38,953 nucleotides of DNA from Halovivax asiaticus JCM 14624 (GTDB lineage Archaea > Halobacteriota > Halobacteria > Halobacteriales > Natrialbaceae). Below are positions 32,312 to 38,953 of the stretch, piece by piece; position 1 is the first letter of the stretch; each line of letters starts with the position of its first letter. The notes beneath the pieces are model-generated. The model worked only from the letters and a program-made list of their open reading frames with translations. It was not told the DNA's origin and did not search any database. The stretch is from assembly GCF_000337515.1 (NCBI RefSeq), contig NZ_AOIQ01000018.1, forward strand, positions 1-38,953, in the 5' to 3' direction. Made by a program: the position numbers and the translations under genes.

Positions 32312-33721
32312 TTAATATTTCGGATCCGCGCCGGTCGTCTCGTAGACCGACTCCATCAGGCGGTCGCGTTCGGCCTGCCAGGTGTCGAAGCCGGCGGGTG
32401 AGCTGGGGTAGTCCTCGTAGTGGGAGAGCAGTTCGTCGGCGCGCTGTTTGGTCTTGTAGAGGTTCCAGACGGTGCCGTAGTGGCCGCGAGCTTTGAGGAG
32501 GGCCTTGATCTTCAGACCCCAGCCGAGGTTCGCGCTGCCGGAGTAGAGCGCCTCGGCGATCTGTTCGCCGGGCATGGCCGCGAGCAGGCCCATGAGTTCG
32601 TCGATGTCGACGGCGGTCGAGAGGATGTTGTAGACGTCGAGGGCGGCGTAGCGTGCACCGAAGTGGTCCATGACGCGCTCGTTGTACCGCCAGAGGACGT
32701 CCTCGTCGACGGTTCCCTGCTCCATCGCCTCGATCGCCTGCTCGGCAGCGTAGGTACCGGCGTAGGCGGCGCCGGCGATGCCGCCGCCGGTCGTCGGGTT
32801 GACGTGGCCTGCGGCGTCGCCGACGGCGACGAACCCGGGGTGGACCGCGGAGTCGTAGGGCCGACGGGTGGGGATCGCGGCGCCGAGTTTGTCTTCGACG
32901 CGAGCGCCCTGGAACTCGGCGCGGTTCCGGAGATCGCGTTTGAGGTCGTCGACGAGGTGCATCGGCTCCTCGGTCATCTGGAAGCCGAGGCCGGCGTTGA
33001 TCTCGGTCTCGGTGCGCGGGAAGTACCAGAGGTAGCCCGCGGCGCGCTCGGTCGGTTTGAAGACGAGGGCGTCGGACCACTCGACGGGTTCGTCGACGTG
33101 GACGATCTCGCGGTAGGCCGAGCAGAACTGCGAGTAGGTGACGTTGGTGTCGAACGTCGAGTCGGCGAGGTCGGCCTTGTCCTGGAGGATCGACAGCGCG
33201 CCGGCGCCGTCGACGACGATCTCGGCGTCGTAGGTCCGGGGCGTCCCCTTCCGGATCGCGTCGACGCCCGTGACCGTGCCGTCGTCGGTCTGGCGGACGT
33301 CCTGCACGACGGTGTCGTAGTGGAAGGTTGCGCCGGCGTCGGCCGCGCCCTCGATGACCTTCCGGCCGTACGTCCAGCGATCGACGACGGCGAGCTCACC
33401 GGGGACGGGGATCTCGAGGACCGTGTCTTCCTGCGGGATCTCGAACCGGCCGTGGTCGACGCCGGTGTTCGTGAACGCCGGCTCGAGCTGCGATTTAGGA
33501 ATTGCGTCGGGGAAGGTGTCGGCACCCTTCAGCGCGTCGCCGCAGGCGATGTGGCCCGCCTCTTCGGGCGACTTGCGTTCGATGATGACCACGTCATAGC
33601 CCGCGTCCGCGATCGTCGCCGCGGCGTAACAGCCGGCCGTGCCGGCGCCCACGACCACCGCGTCCCAGCTGTCCCGCCCGAGGTCGCCTGCGCCGACCCC
33701 GACGGCCTCCTGTGTACTCAT
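32312..33721 (-). CDS. geranylgeranyl reductase family protein (lipid saturation)
   Basis: A 469-residue FAD-dependent reductase expected to saturate isoprenoid chains of archaeal membrane lipids or other prenyl compounds. The N-terminal dinucleotide motif is VVVGAGTAGCYAAATIADAG (GxGxxG at 25-30). The second FAD motif is FVAVGDAAGHVNPTTGGGI. The diagnostic substrate motif YxWxFPx8GxG is present exactly at 230-246 (YLWYFPRTETEINAGLG). A C-terminal helical region (about 400-469) is as in the family. ATG 33721 (MSTQEAVG). It could act on lipids, on quinone side chains or on other polyprenols; the sequence does not decide. It is followed by a strong stem-loop. Confidence 0.9.
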   Translation of the reverse strand: MSTQEAVGVGAGDLGRDSWDAVVVGAGTAGCYAAATIADAGYDVVIIERKSPEEAGHIACGDALKGADTFPDAIPKSQLEPAFTNTGVDHGRFEIPQEDTVLEIPVPGELAVVDRWTYGRKVIEGAADAGATFHYDTVVQDVRQTDDGTVTGVDAIRKGTPRTYDAEIVVDGAGALSILQDKADLADSTFDTNVTYSQFCSAYREIVHVDEPVEWSDALVFKPTERAAGYLWYFPRTETEINAGLGFQMTEEPMHLVDDLKRDLRNRAEFQGARVEDKLGAAIPTRRPYDSAVHPGFVAVGDAAGHVNPTTGGGIAGAAYAGTYAAEQAIEAMEQGTVDEDVLWRYNERVMDHFGARYAALDVYNILSTAVDIDELMGLLAAMPGEQIAEALYSGSANLGWGLKIKALLKARGHYGTVWNLYKTKQRADELLSHYEDYPSSPAGFDTWQAERDRLMESVYETTGADPKY

Positions 33722-33856
33722 ACCGACCAGTCGTGAGCGCTGGTAGAAAACGTTTTTCGTGCGACTCGACGGGGTGATTCGCCGGATCGTCTGAACCGCC
33801 CCTCGAACGTCCACGACAAGCGAAGTATTTTGACGGCGTCCTTCGTAGCCGCCCGT

Positions 33857-34186
33857 ATGACCGAGTACACCGTCGAGTTCGTGGGGACGGGCGAGACCAT
33901 CACCTGTTCGGACAAAGAGACGATCTTAAGCCGCTGTCTCGAGGAGGGAATCGCCCAGGAGTACTCCTGTCGCGTCGGGATGTGTCTGGCATGTACGGCC
34001 GAGATCGTCGAGGGCGAGGTCACCCAGCCCGCCGCACGCGGATTCACCGAGGAAGAGGCCGAACAGTACGCGCTGACCTGTATGGCACGGCCGCAGTCAG
34101 ACCTCAAACTGGAACGGGGCAAGTACCCGCCGAGTATCGAGGGCGACGCGACGAGCGGGGCCGGCGAGGCCTTCGGCGACGATTGA
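33857..34186 (+). CDS. [2Fe-2S] ferredoxin, plant type
   Basis: A 109-residue soluble electron carrier. The cluster ligands are Cys38, Cys43, Cys46 and Cys75 (YSCRVGMCLACTAE, LTCMARP), the C-x4-C-x2-C-xn-C pattern of plant/halophile ferredoxins. It lacks the long acidic N-terminal domain of classical halobacterial ferredoxin, so it is a smaller second type. Two more cysteines (17 and 27) precede the cluster. The acidic C-terminal tail is typical of halophiles. ATG 33857 is chosen as it gives MTEYTVEFVG; the upstream extension is not acidic. Divergent from the reductase gene, but no evidence of shared function. Confidence 0.93.
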   Translation: MTEYTVEFVGTGETITCSDKETILSRCLEEGIAQEYSCRVGMCLACTAEIVEGEVTQPAARGFTEEEAEQYALTCMARPQSDLKLERGKYPPSIEGDATSGAGEAFGDD

Positions 34187-34408
34187 ACCCGGTTCTGCCT
34201 GCAGTCGACGTCCGTTCTGGCGCTCCGCTCTCTGGACACCGGCTGGTGCCCAGTCAGTCGCCATTTCTTCGCCCAGTCTCGTCGTCATTCCTGCTCAACT
34301 CCGTCGATACCTCTCACCGAGCGGTCGCACAAACCGAGCAACACCGAACGGAGAAGAGACGAGAATCGTCAGGAGACGACGCAGATAGCGTTTGGATCGT
34401 CGACCGAG

Positions 34409-35665
34409 TTAGCCGACGAAGTCGATATCGTCGTCATCTTCGGCGTCGACGCCAGGCTGACCGCCGGCGTTCTGCCCGCCGGGGGTGCCCTGCCCACCCG
34501 CTGGTGGCTGGCCGCCGGCCTGTCCGCCGACGCCCTGGGGCTGGACGGCCTCGCCCTCCGGCCGACCATAGATCTGGGGCGACTGCACGCCGGTGACGAC
34601 GATCATAGTGCGCATGCTGCCTTCCAGGGTCTCGTCGATCGAGGTCCCCCAGATGATGCGGGCATCGGGGTCGATGCGGTCGTAAATCTCCTCGACGACG
34701 CCTTCGGCTTCCTCGATGGACATGTCGTTGCCGCCGGTGACGTTGACCAGCGCGGAACTCGCACCGGAGATGTCGACGTCGAGCAGCGGCGAGCGGAGGG
34801 CGGTCTTGACGGAGTCCTCGGCCTTCGCCTCGGAGTCGGACTCGCCGAGGCCGATCATCGCGACGCCACCTTTCTCCATGACGGTGCGGACGTCGGCGAA
34901 GTCCAGGTTGACGAGGCCGGGCTTGGTGATGAGTTCCGTGATGCCCTTCACGGAGCGCATCAGGACTTCGTCGCTCACCTTGAACGCCTGGCGGACGGGG
35001 AGCTTGCCGACCGAATCGAGCAGGCGGTCGTTCGGCACGACGATGACGGTGTCGGAGACGTCGCGGAGACGCTCGAGGCCGGCCTCGGCGTTCGTCCGGC
35101 GAACTTCTCCTTCCGCGGTAAAGGGCGTCGTGACGATCGAGATCGTCAGTGCGCCAGATTCGCGGGCTGCCTTCGCGACGACCGGCGCGGAGCCGGTGCC
35201 CGTCCCGCCACCGAGTCCGGCGGTGACGAAGACCATGTCCGAGCCCTCGATCGCGTCGTAGATGTCCTCCTGGCTCTCCAGGGCAGCCTCCTCGCCGACC
35301 TGCGGAAGCGAGCCGGCGCCGCGGCCGGAGGTCTTCTGCTCACCCATGAGGATCTTGGTGTCGGCCTCGATCTCGACCAAGTGCTGGACGTCCGTGTTCG
35401 CGGCGACCAGTTTCGCGCCGTGGATCCCCTCTTCGTCCATCCGGTCGACTGTGTTGCCACCGGCCCCGCCACAGCCGACGACCGTGATGTCCGTCTGGAG
35501 GTCCTGCAGGACGTCCTTTAGCTCCTCGTCGGTCATCGTCCCCGACGCGTTCGACGACCCGGACGAGTTCGACGGCTGAGCGGGCTCGTCCGAGACGGGG
35601 TCGGCCCGCGCCTCGGGGTCACCCGATTCGGCCTCGTCGATGGCGTCTTCGACAATTGAATCCAT
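34409..35665 (-). CDS. ftsZ1: cell division protein FtsZ1
   Basis: A 418-residue tubulin-like GTPase that assembles the division ring at midcell. The nucleotide motifs are [13 protein letters not shown] (about 64-76), the tubulin signature GGGTGTG at 152-158, and the T7 loop [11 protein letters not shown] (253-263) with the catalytic Asp. The N-terminal extension ([13 protein letters not shown], about 45 residues) resembles that of haloarchaeal FtsZ1 (HVO_0717) rather than FtsZ2, which I use to assign the paralogue. The C-terminal Gly/Gln-rich linker ends in an acidic peptide [12 protein letters not shown] 35665. DtdA is encoded about 220 bases upstream. Confidence 0.93.
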   Translation of the reverse strand: MDSIVEDAIDEAESGDPEARADPVSDEPAQPSNSSGSSNASGTMTDEELKDVLQDLQTDITVVGCGGAGGNTVDRMDEEGIHGAKLVAANTDVQHLVEIEADTKILMGEQKTSGRGAGSLPQVGEEAALESQEDIYDAIEGSDMVFVTAGLGGGTGTGSAPVVAKAARESGALTISIVTTPFTAEGEVRRTNAEAGLERLRDVSDTVIVVPNDRLLDSVGKLPVRQAFKVSDEVLMRSVKGITELITKPGLVNLDFADVRTVMEKGGVAMIGLGESDSEAKAEDSVKTALRSPLLDVDISGASSALVNVTGGNDMSIEEAEGVVEEIYDRIDPDARIIWGTSIDETLEGSMRTMIVVTGVQSPQIYGRPEGEAVQPQGVGGQAGGQPPAGGQGTPGGQNAGGQPGVDAEDDDDIDFVG

Positions 35666-35886
35666 TCTTGAAACGCCATTACGACCCCACCGTTATGATC
35701 GTTTCCCCACATCGTCATGCGGGCGTCAGACATCTGGTCATATCGAACTGGCAGTAGATTTTACGGCGGTCTCGGCAAACAGTTCCGGAAGTTTCGCGAT
35801 GAGGCTCCCGTCCGATGACGGTCTCCGTCGGTTGGCAACCGGGGTCGACCGATCGACGACAGTGATCGACGGTCGGACGACGGTTC

Positions 35887-37251
35887 TCAACAGGGGAACT
35901 GCGTCGTTCTGCGTTCGTGAACCGCCTCGGGCTCGATCTGGTGACCGTCGACGGTCACGGACTCGCCCGACGCCAGCTTGCCGAACAGCGGCCCGTCGGG
36001 GACGCCGAGCTCGCGTGCCAGCGCCGGTTCGAAGGCGGTCTCGACGACTTCGACACCCGCATCGGTGACCGAGACGCGGTCGAATTCGGGGCGGATGACC
36101 TCGGCCACCACGTCGACGAGAGGCCGGGGGAGTCCACTGGCGGTCCGGTCGCCGTCGGTGTCGTTCGGTATCGCGGCCCGGTCCCCGAGCCGGCTGCCGC
36201 CGTTCGACGTTTCGACCGCAACTGCGTGGGCCGTGACGGTGTCCCACGTTCGATCAGGATCGACGCTTTCCGCCGTCGTGACGAGGTCGGTCGGCAGGGA
36301 GACGACCTCGAACGCCTCGGTCTCCCGGTCGCCGAACCGAACGCCGTCAGCGATCGGCCCCAGCGCACGTTCGACCGCGTCGACGAGCGACAGCGGCCGG
36401 TCGGCGACCTCGCGCACCCAGGCTTCGCTTTCGACACGATGGCCGAGTTCCTCGATCACGTCCCGGAGCTCGGGTTTGGTCCCCTCGACGACGGCGACGT
36501 CGGCATTGGTCGCCGCGAACGCACGCCGGACCACGGTTTCGACCGCGTTCCGGTCGTCGAGTTCGTCCAGCCCCCAGTCGGCCGCAATGTGGCCGACGGC
36601 CCACGGCGTCTCGCGGACGATGCGCTCGAATCGCGGGACGTAGTGGCCCCCGCCGAAGCCGACGAGCTGGCGCGGCCGCCCGGTCTCGGGGTCGGTCCGG
36701 TGCGGAGCAACGTTCCGAAGGTCGAGGATGGCACGTGCCACGGCTTCGGCGCCCTCGGGGTCGTCCCACTGCTCGTCGTCGCTGCCGAGTTCGGCGAAGA
36801 GCGAGGGACAGCCGACGGCGGTGGGGCCGTGGTGGGTACACTCCATCCCGACCTCGTAGCGATCCGGCGCGTACTGATCGGAGGCGTCGAGCAGTTCGGC
36901 GAGGGCGTTCGGTGCGGCGTCGGCGAACGCGTTCGGTTCGCCGCCGAACTCCGCGGGACCGACGTTACCCGTGAAGTGGGCCGTCAGGAGCGGTCCCGTC
37001 TCGCCGGAGTGGCGCGAGGCGAAGACGAGGAGGTCGGGGTCCTCGCTGAACGCCGCGGCCGGGTCGACGAGATCGAGGTGGAGCGCCTCGAACGAGCGCA
37101 GTTCGAACCCGTCCGTTCGATAGTACGTCCCGCCACCGTCGGCGTCGGGACGCGTTTCGTCCTCGCGAGCCTCCCACGCGACGAGGTCTCGCAGCTGGTC
37201 GCAGATGTGCACCGACGCACGGTCCGCGCGGCTCTCGACGATCGCGATCAC
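35887..37251 (-). CDS. dtdA: D-aminoacyl-tRNA deacylase DtdA (GEK1 type)
   Basis: A 454-residue Zn-dependent D-aminoacyl-tRNA deacylase, which removes wrongly attached D-amino acids from tRNA. Family segments are LVFASRHSGETGPLLTAHFTGN, YEVGMECTHHGPTAVGCPSLF, FGGGHYVPRFERIV and AVGHIAADWGLDEL. His residues in these segments include the predicted metal ligands. A C-terminal extension of about 170 residues beyond the core (from about 280) is common in haloarchaeal forms. Start is uncertain between GTG 37257 and GTG 37251; the latter gives MIAIVESRAD, as in relatives. About 220 bases separate its stop from ftsZ1's start. Confidence 0.9.
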   Translation of the reverse strand: MIAIVESRADRASVHICDQLRDLVAWEAREDETRPDADGGGTYYRTDGFELRSFEALHLDLVDPAAAFSEDPDLLVFASRHSGETGPLLTAHFTGNVGPAEFGGEPNAFADAAPNALAELLDASDQYAPDRYEVGMECTHHGPTAVGCPSLFAELGSDDEQWDDPEGAEAVARAILDLRNVAPHRTDPETGRPRQLVGFGGGHYVPRFERIVRETPWAVGHIAADWGLDELDDRNAVETVVRRAFAATNADVAVVEGTKPELRDVIEELGHRVESEAWVREVADRPLSLVDAVERALGPIADGVRFGDRETEAFEVVSLPTDLVTTAESVDPDRTWDTVTAHAVAVETSNGGSRLGDRAAIPNDTDGDRTASGLPRPLVDVVAEVIRPEFDRVSVTDAGVEVVETAFEPALARELGVPDGPLFGKLASGESVTVDGHQIEPEAVHERRTTQFPC

Positions 37252-37500
37252 GGGCACAGATGAGACCGCACGCGCCGAATACTCGTCGGTTCACCGGCGC
37301 GATTCGCGGTAGTGGTGGTCTGCGTCGGACGGCGCGGTCGTGATTCCGCGCGGAGCGACCGGGATGGACTTCTCCAATCCGACCTGTCCCGTGCGTCAGT
37401 GCTGATGGGGATGTCCGCAAACACGTCCAATTCCGCCTCCGACGGGCCCGACGCCTGTCGACACCGACCGTGTTAACTGCGACCCGGCCCCAGGCGTCGT

Positions 37501-38376
37501 ATGGACGTCTACGGCCTGCTGGGAAACCCCGTCGGCCACTCGCTCTCGCCACCGATGCACGAGGCGGCGTACGAGGCCTGCGAGATGGACGCGACCTACG
37601 TCACGTTCGAACCCGACCGCGACGCGCTCGGCGACGCGATCCGGGGCGCTGGCTCCCTCGGAATTGCTGGGTTGAACGTCACGATTCCGTTCAAGGAGGG
37701 GGCGATCGATCACGTCGAGCCGGACGAGCTGGCGGCCCGTATCGGGGCTGTCAACACGATCGCGTTTCCCGAGCCCGACGCGGCGGGAGCTGACGACCGA
37801 GACGCGGTCGCCCGGCCGACCGGACACAACACCGACGCGGCCGGCGCCGTTCGGGCGCTTCGGGAGCGAGGGTTCGCAGATCGTGACGACTCGCTCGACG
37901 GTGCGACCGCGGTCGTCGTGGGAGCAGGCGGGGCCGGCCGGGCGATCGCCTTCGGCCTGGCGGAGGCGGGCGCCACCGTCCGCGTCGTGAATCGGACCGT
38001 CGAGCGAGCGACGTCGCTCGCGAGCGAGGTGCCCGACGCGTCGGGTCACGGCCTCGACGGTCTCCCAACGCTCCTCGCTGGCGCGACGGTCCTCGTCAAC
38101 GCCACCAGCGTCGGGATGGAGTCGGACGAATCGATCGTCCCGACCGAGGCGCTTCACGAGGACCTCGTCGTGATGGACGCGGTCTACCGGCCGCGCGAGA
38201 CGCGGTTGCTCCGCGACGCCACGGCCGCAGGAGCGACCGCCGTCGACGGTACCTGGATGCTCCTCTATCAGGGGGCGGCGGCGTTCGAACGCTGGACCGG
38301 CCGCGACGCACCGGTCGCGGCGATGGGGCAGGCACTGCGGTCCAGTTTCGAGGGAAACAGCGATCAGGAACGGTGA
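37501..38376 (+). CDS. aroE: shikimate 5-dehydrogenase
   Basis: A 291-residue NADP-dependent shikimate dehydrogenase that reduces 3-dehydroshikimate in aromatic amino acid synthesis. The shikimate pocket has SLSPPMHEAAY and NVTIPFKEG with catalytic Lys65, GAVNTI with Asn85, and GHNTDAAG with Asp112. The nucleotide-binding motif is VVVGAGGAGRAIAFGLAEAG (141-146 GAGGAG). The NADP side has VNRTVERA, and the C-terminal YQGAAAFERWTGRDAP is conserved. ATG at 37501 (MDVYGLLGNPVGHSLSP) is the family start. The following acidic gene begins 70 bases after the stop; no operon evidence. Confidence 0.96.
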   Translation: MDVYGLLGNPVGHSLSPPMHEAAYEACEMDATYVTFEPDRDALGDAIRGAGSLGIAGLNVTIPFKEGAIDHVEPDELAARIGAVNTIAFPEPDAAGADDRDAVARPTGHNTDAAGAVRALRERGFADRDDSLDGATAVVVGAGGAGRAIAFGLAEAGATVRVVNRTVERATSLASEVPDASGHGLDGLPTLLAGATVLVNATSVGMESDESIVPTEALHEDLVVMDAVYRPRETRLLRDATAAGATAVDGTWMLLYQGAAAFERWTGRDAPVAAMGQALRSSFEGNSDQER

Positions 38377-38446
38377 TTCGTCGGGACGGGGCCGTCCGCT
38401 GCCGTAATCGAACGATTTTAGCGGGCGAACCGTTTATCGATTCCAT

Positions 38447-38953
38447 ATGGCACTCCTGGAGAAGCTAAAATCCCTGCTGGGTGTGGGGGAAAGCGGGTCG
38501 AAGCGTCGCGACCGCGACGGCGGCGTCACGGTCGACACTGGCTCGACCGACTCGCCGGCCCGATCCGGCCGCGAGGCACCGCCACCGATGAGCAGCCGCG
38601 ATCGTGACGAACCGACCGATACGGGCACCGACGACGGTACTGCCGTCGACGCTACCGAGGACGCCGAATCCCCGGGCGACGATATCGCTGATACGTCCGA
38701 CGGCGAAGCGGAGTCGGCTGCTGACGACACCGATACTGCATCGGACACCGAAGACGACGCTGCGCCCGAGGCGGACGACACGCCGTCCGACGACGAAGGC
38801 GACACTGACGCCGAGACGGACGAGACAGAATCGGTCGCCGCAACGATCGAAGAGGCTGAACCCGAAGCGGCCGACGACTCGTCGGACGAATCGGATGCGG
38901 TCGCCGCGACGGATGGAGACGTCGTCCTCGAACGAGACGAGGTTGTAGCCACA
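38447..38953 (+). CDS. acidic helix-hairpin-helix-type protein, 3' truncated by window end
   Basis: At least 169 residues, open at the window end. It begins MALLEKLKSLLGVGESGSK, then a long acidic low-complexity region (Asp/Glu/Thr/Ser/Ala-rich, about residues 25-160). I recall haloarchaeal proteins with this start, an acidic linker and C-terminal helix-hairpin-helix repeats found near aroE, so that assignment is contextual and needs the missing 3' part. ATG 38447 is supported by GATTTTA about 30 bases upstream. No stop occurs in frame before 38953. Confidence 0.6.
   Translation, partial: MALLEKLKSLLGVGESGSKRRDRDGGVTVDTGSTDSPARSGREAPPPMSSRDRDEPTDTGTDDGTAVDATEDAESPGDDIADTSDGEAESAADDTDTASDTEDDAAPEADDTPSDDEGDTDAETDETESVAATIEEAEPEAADDSSDESDAVAATDGDVVLERDEVVAT

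Noticed and set aside
31173-33080. 635-codon minus-strand frame
   Set aside because: Same-strand alternate frame of the acetyltransferase and reductase genes; Arg/Pro-rich shadow.

Overview
This window is the end of an assembled contig from a halophilic archaeon (class Halobacteria). The proteins are acidic, GC is high outside one island, most start codons sit about 25-30 bases from a TATA-like box with no ribosome binding site (leaderless style), secreted proteins carry twin-arginine plus lipobox signals, and many families are typical of haloarchaea (FtsZ1, TFS, archaeal RNase J, archaeal NAC, geranylgeranyl reductase, DtdA and several haloarchaeal DUFs). No phage module, CRISPR array or rRNA is seen. 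The first 25 bases are an Illumina Nextera adapter end, not genome.

Layout. 26-2987: a truncated alkaline-phosphatase-superfamily enzyme and a PQQ-type beta-propeller lipoprotein. 3194-3266: tRNA-Pro(CGG). 3350-6301: an AT-richer accessory island beside the tRNA, with insertion-sequence debris, a transposase fragment and three cargo genes (a PD-(D/E)XK-like nuclease candidate, a polytopic membrane protein and an unknown). 6331-6850: a small zinc-ribbon gene with a long leader. 7004-18953: mainly core genes, including an ABM-domain protein, RNase J, a KaiC-like DUF protein, a PPOX-fold protein, a deacetylase-like lipoprotein, an MFS transporter, TFS, a TrmI-like methyltransferase downstream of NAC and a PUA protein, and a NYN nuclease. 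19029-27283: a membrane protein paired with a second beta-propeller lipoprotein, HtpX, two small membrane proteins, PspA, an alpha/beta hydrolase, a Cas4-like DUF5787 candidate and a DUF4013-like protein. 27555-29828: Nudix, an S10-like protein and an M20 amidohydrolase. 29901-31164: a second zinc-ribbon gene with its leader, an AT-rich lipoprotein and IS debris. 31190-38953: an AAC(3)-family protein, geranylgeranyl reductase, [2Fe-2S] ferredoxin, FtsZ1, DtdA, AroE and a truncated acidic protein.

The most notable observation is a pair of paralogous small CxxC...CPxC proteins (6331-6573 minus, 30172-30426 plus), each preceded by about 240 bases of conserved non-coding DNA. Both leaders fold on paper into the same series of hairpins. 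Several helices keep pairing although their bases differ between copies, and the last hairpin encloses a Shine-Dalgarno-like sequence and ends directly at the start codon. In a lineage where leaderless messages dominate, this looks like a structured, possibly regulatory 5' leader. I do not recognise it as a known riboswitch.

Second-tier observations are the DUF5787-type protein with a PD-x8-ExK core and Cas4-like cysteines, the island nuclease candidate beside tRNA-Pro, a deacetylase-like lipoprotein without the expected metal ligands, and large inverted repeats downstream of RNase J and of the reductase gene. All functional statements come from reading motifs by eye; no database search was run.
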